From assembly GCA_014238155.1 (NCBI GenBank), contig JABABQ010000072.1:62001-126000 (forward strand): a stretch of 64,000 bases of DNA, given 5' to 3'. Of the stretch, positions 61,137 through 64,000 are shown in pieces (position 1 is the stretch's first letter; each line of letters opens with the position of its first letter). The DNA comes from Rhizobiaceae bacterium (GTDB taxonomy: Bacteria > Pseudomonadota > Alphaproteobacteria > Rhizobiales > Rhizobiaceae). A model generated the notes under the pieces. The model saw nothing but the letters and a program-made list of their open reading frames with translations. It ran no database searches and was not told where the DNA came from. The translations under genes and the position numbers were made by a program.

Positions 61137-61922
61137 ATGGCAATTCGCACAATTGTTTGGGGTGAGAATATTCATGAGAATGAGAACCAGACGGTTCGCG
61201 AGCTGTATCCTGACGGATTACACGGATGTATTGCCGAGGCGCTGAATCAGGACGCCAATATTGACGCGACAACGGCAACGCTTCAGCAGGCCGAGCATGG
61301 ATTGACCCAACAAAGGCTGGCGCAAACTGATGTGCTGTTGTGGTGGGGACATGCAGCACACGGAGACGTGAGCGATGAGGTGACCGAGCGGGTATGTGAA
61401 GCAGTCTGGTCGGGCATGGGGATCATATTCCTGCATTCGGCGCACTTTTCCAAACCGTTCAAACGGCTTATGGGGTCATCCTGCAATTTGACCTGGCGGG
61501 AAGCCGGAGAGCGCGAACGTCTTTGGCTGACCAGCCCAAACCATGCAATCGCACGCGGCCTGCCCAATCATTTTGAATTGGAAAATGAAGAAATGTATGG
61601 CGAACCGTTTGGCGTGCCGGAGCCATTGGAAACGGTGTTTGTCAGCTGGTTCCAGGGTGGAGAAGTATTTCGGTCTGGTCTGACGTATAAGCGCGGTGCA
61701 GGAAATGTATTCTATTTTCGGCCAGGACATGAAACCTATCCGACCTACCATGATGAAAACATACGAACGGTACTGCGCAATGCGGTGAACTGGGCTCACA
61801 ATCCGGCCCGTCGTATAGAAGATCCGGTCGGCGCACCCAATGTGCCGGTGAATGAGGCTCCCGAACCGATCGAGGAACGTGGTCCGCGGCTTCATCGCGA
61901 TGGTGAAGCTGGATTCAGGTGA
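61137..61922 (+). CDS. thuA: ThuA family protein
   Basis: 261 residues. IRTIVWGENIHE at the start, VLLWWGHAAHGDV in the middle and FYFRPGHETYPTYHDENIRTVLRNAVNWA at the end are the ThuA pattern (GATase-like fold). In rhizobia thuA-thuB take part in trehalose, maltitol and sucrose utilisation by a 3-keto-disaccharide route; ThuA's biochemical step is not fully settled. The adjacent MocA-type dehydrogenase supports the pairing. No trehalose-type importer is adjacent. Confidence 0.82.
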   Translation: MAIRTIVWGENIHENENQTVRELYPDGLHGCIAEALNQDANIDATTATLQQAEHGLTQQRLAQTDVLLWWGHAAHGDVSDEVTERVCEAVWSGMGIIFLHSAHFSKPFKRLMGSSCNLTWREAGERERLWLTSPNHAIARGLPNHFELENEEMYGEPFGVPEPLETVFVSWFQGGEVFRSGLTYKRGAGNVFYFRPGHETYPTYHDENIRTVLRNAVNWAHNPARRIEDPVGAPNVPVNEAPEPIEERGPRLHRDGEAGFR

Positions 61923-61961
61923 ACTCAACTTGAATTTCTCCCAGGGTGCGGCAGGTGGCGA

Positions 61962-63017
61962 ATGACCAAAATCAAAATTCTTATTGTTGGCACCGGTGGC
62001 ATGGCGAAAACCCATGTTGAAGCCTATCGCGAAATGGCCTCAGTTGATGTGGTTGGTGGTGTCGATGTTAATCAACAAGCGCTGACCAGCTTCTGCGATC
62101 TGCATTCCATTGCACATCGGTTTAACTCACTGGAAGAAGCTATCAGCTGGGGTGAATTTGATGCGGTTTCAAATGTCACGCCGGATCGTTTGCATTATTC
62201 AACCACCATGTCCCTTTTGACGGCAGGCAAACACGTGCTGTGTGAAAAGCCGCTTGCCACCAATTTCGATGAGGCGCGTGAAATGGCAGATGCAGCAGCG
62301 GCTGCCAATGTCATCAATATGGTCAATTTAAGCTATCGGAATGTGGCTGCGATTCAAAAGGCTGCAGAGATTGTGGCACAAGGTTTGATTGGCCAGTGCA
62401 GGCACTTTGAAGCCTCCTATCTGCAAAGCTGGTTGACGCAACCCGCCTGGGGTGATTGGAGATCAGATTCGAAATGGCTCTGGCGTCTGTCTACCGCGCA
62501 CGGTTCAAAGGGTGTATTGGGCGACATTGGCATTCATATTCTTGATTTTACCTGCTTTGTTGCAGGCAGCCTTCCACGGGATATGTCGTGTCGCCTGAAA
62601 ACGTTTCAAAAAGCACCGGAGGATCAGATCGGAGAATACGTGCTTGATGCGAATGACAGCTGTGCGATGAATCTTGAGCTGCAGAACGGGGCGATTGGCG
62701 TGATCAGTGCAACACGCTTTGCCAGCGGGCATCATAATGATCTGCGATTGCGCATTTATGGTGATCTGGGTGGCGTTGAAGTGCGTTTTGAAAAGGCGGT
62801 TGGCCGGGTCAGGATGTGTGTCGGTGATGATATCAATGACGAGATTTGGCGGGATGTGGAAGCGCCGGAAGTTGAATCGACGTATCAGCGGTTTGTCGAG
62901 GCGGTTGGTCGCGGGGCGAATGGCGTACCGGACTTTGCGATGGCTGCATCCCTTCAACGTGCACTCGATTGTGCTGAATTATCGGATCAACAGGGTGGCA
63001 AACGAATCGTGATCTGA
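61962..63017 (+). CDS. Gfo/Idh/MocA family oxidoreductase (ThuB-like)
   Basis: 351 residues. The N-terminal NAD-binding fold IKILIVGTGGMAKTHVEAYREM (residues 3-24) and the catalytic EKPLATN motif (about 92-98) define the family. Next to thuA it is probably the ThuB-type dehydrogenase that oxidises a sugar hydroxyl to the 3-keto form. It starts 39 bases after thuA. A 116-base gap follows with no recognisable element. Confidence 0.84.
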   Translation: MTKIKILIVGTGGMAKTHVEAYREMASVDVVGGVDVNQQALTSFCDLHSIAHRFNSLEEAISWGEFDAVSNVTPDRLHYSTTMSLLTAGKHVLCEKPLATNFDEAREMADAAAAANVINMVNLSYRNVAAIQKAAEIVAQGLIGQCRHFEASYLQSWLTQPAWGDWRSDSKWLWRLSTAHGSKGVLGDIGIHILDFTCFVAGSLPRDMSCRLKTFQKAPEDQIGEYVLDANDSCAMNLELQNGAIGVISATRFASGHHNDLRLRIYGDLGGVEVRFEKAVGRVRMCVGDDINDEIWRDVEAPEVESTYQRFVEAVGRGANGVPDFAMAASLQRALDCAELSDQQGGKRIVI

Positions 63018-63133
63018 AAGCCTGCGGATCAGCTTCGGCAGTTGTCGCCATGCGAAGCATCGGCATTTGAGCTATCAATTGCAGCCTGCCCGCGTTAATG
63101 CTTGGTGTTTGCAATTGAGCATGTTGGAGTGAC

Positions 63134-64000
63134 GTGAAACCTGAGGGCAACTTTCGCGGAATCGCATTTATGCTTCTTGCTATGGGAGCTTTTGCGCTGG
63201 CTGATACGCTGGTGAAGCTGGGGTCGGCGGTCATGTCGCCAGCGCAGATATTGCTGCTGATGCTCGGCGGTGGGCTGGTCTTGTTTGCTCTGATGGCCGC
63301 GGTGCAGCGTGAGAGTCTGATTGATCGTCGGGCATTCATGCCAATTTTGCTGTTACGTTATCTTGCTGAAATATTTGGGATGGCTGGCCTCGTATTGGCT
63401 CTGGCTTATGTTCCTTTGTCGACATTCGGCGCGGTCACGCAGGCCACGCCAATATTGGTGGCGGTCGGTGCAGTGTTGATTCTGGATGAAAAGATAAGCT
63501 GGCGGCGCTGGACCTCGATTGCTGTTGGATTTATCGGTGTCCTGATTATCGTTCAACCGGGGACAGAGGGATTCGACCTGTCGATTCTGTGGGCCGTTCT
63601 GGCCATGGTGGCTCTGTCAGTGCGCGACCTGACCACCAGAATGATTCCACCAGATATCGCGTCAATCAGCCTGGCAATTTACACCATGTTGGCAACCATT
63701 CCGTTTGCGCTTTGCTGGGTGTTGATTTCTGGCGACAGTCTGATTCCAGATCAAACCAACTGGTGGTTGGTGGTGCCAATGGTCAGCCTCGGTGCGGTTG
63801 GCTATTTGTTGCTTATCGCTTCAATGCGCATGGCAGACGTCTCGGTGGTCACGCCATTTCGCTATTCGCGCATAATTTATCTGCTGGTTCTTGGCGTAAT
63901 TGTGTTTGGAGAGAGACCCAGCGCATTGACGCTGTTTGGCGCGGCTCTGGTCATTGGCTCGGGTGTTTATATGATGATCCGCGAACAACGGGTCCAACGC
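63134..64000 (+). CDS. DMT (EamA-type) transporter, truncated by window end
   Basis: The reading frame is open from GTG 63134 to the last base, 289 codons without a stop, which is close to the full family length of about 290-300. About ten hydrophobic helices and the internal duplication typical of EamA are visible: the first half ends in AVGFIGVLIIVQPG, and the second half ends in an analogous ALVIGSGVYMMIRE. It is an inner-membrane exporter of metabolites or amino acids, with unknown substrate. The true start could also be an ATG further in. Confidence 0.8.
   Translation, partial: MKPEGNFRGIAFMLLAMGAFALADTLVKLGSAVMSPAQILLLMLGGGLVLFALMAAVQRESLIDRRAFMPILLLRYLAEIFGMAGLVLALAYVPLSTFGAVTQATPILVAVGAVLILDEKISWRRWTSIAVGFIGVLIIVQPGTEGFDLSILWAVLAMVALSVRDLTTRMIPPDIASISLAIYTMLATIPFALCWVLISGDSLIPDQTNWWLVVPMVSLGAVGYLLLIASMRMADVSVVTPFRYSRIIYLLVLGVIVFGERPSALTLFGAALVIGSGVYMMIREQRVQR

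Noticed and set aside
1-64000. Mobile elements, integrases, phage genes, tRNA, rRNA and riboswitches
   Set aside because: I looked for transposase motifs, terminal repeats, tRNA cloverleafs and common riboswitch cores and saw none.

Overview
The window looks like the chromosome of an alphaproteobacterium, most likely a heterotroph of the Hyphomicrobiales type, possibly marine. I base this on moderate GC by eye, dense operons with 1-8 base overlaps, a tup tungstate transporter beside a DUF3306 gene, a ThuA/MocA pair like rhizobial thuAB, an erythritol-like polyol operon, and many ABC importers each with its own catabolic genes. No rRNA, tRNA, phage, transposon or CRISPR array is visible. The assignment is an inference, as no marker gene is present.

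Region 1 (1-9.1 kb). A DUF3306 gene ends the preceding, probably formate dehydrogenase related, cluster. Facing it is a seven-gene minus-strand run: a Tat-exported intradiol-dioxygenase-like protein, a ferric-reductase-like membrane haem protein, a small cytochrome c, tungstate transporter tupBCA and a DUF3144-like protein. Then come a secreted lectin-like protein (followed by a perfect 16-bp hairpin), a large MscS channel and a flavin reductase.

Region 2 (9.3-19.3 kb). A LysR regulator diverges from a 10-gene operon across a perfect palindrome containing a T-N11-A box. The operon holds an NMT1-type ABC importer, FAD oxidoreductase, class III CoA-transferase, enoyl-CoA hydratase, 7Fe ferredoxin, aldehyde dehydrogenase of the alpha-ketoglutarate-semialdehyde type, a dCMP-deaminase-fold enzyme and a DsbA/HCCA-isomerase-fold protein. 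It reads as one catabolic pathway for an unknown, probably N-containing, compound.

Region 3 (19.3-29.5 kb). A ROK regulator plus a three-module PIG-L deacetylase diverge from a CUT1 sugar importer that carries an argininosuccinate-lyase-like gene and a PfkB kinase. A 9-bp-arm palindrome sits between them.

Region 4 (29.5-34 kb). This holds a secreted 842-residue protein with a beta-propeller-like part, a DUF11-like domain and 22 tandem HRPxGSxV octapeptides (24-bp repeats), followed by an unrecognised secreted protein and a small hypothetical protein.

Region 5 (34-47 kb). A second CUT1 importer with a terminal TetR gene has a twin 20-bp operator next to a good sigma70 promoter. Around it are an amidohydrolase-ALDH-CnbZ-like operon, a TIM-barrel-like protein, an SDR, a D-threonine-aldolase-fold enzyme and an enolase-superfamily dehydratase.

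Region 6 (47-61 kb). A CUT2 importer, SorC regulator, aldo/keto reductase, GlpD-family dehydrogenase, class I aldolase, LyxK-like FGGY kinase and MDR alcohol dehydrogenase resemble an erythritol (ery) operon that uses an aldolase. A GMC oxidoreductase follows.

Region 7 (61-64 kb). ThuA, a Gfo/Idh/MocA dehydrogenase and a DMT-family exporter that runs off the window end.

A shared design feature is a strong stem-loop between substrate-binding-protein and downstream transporter genes in all three sugar importers.
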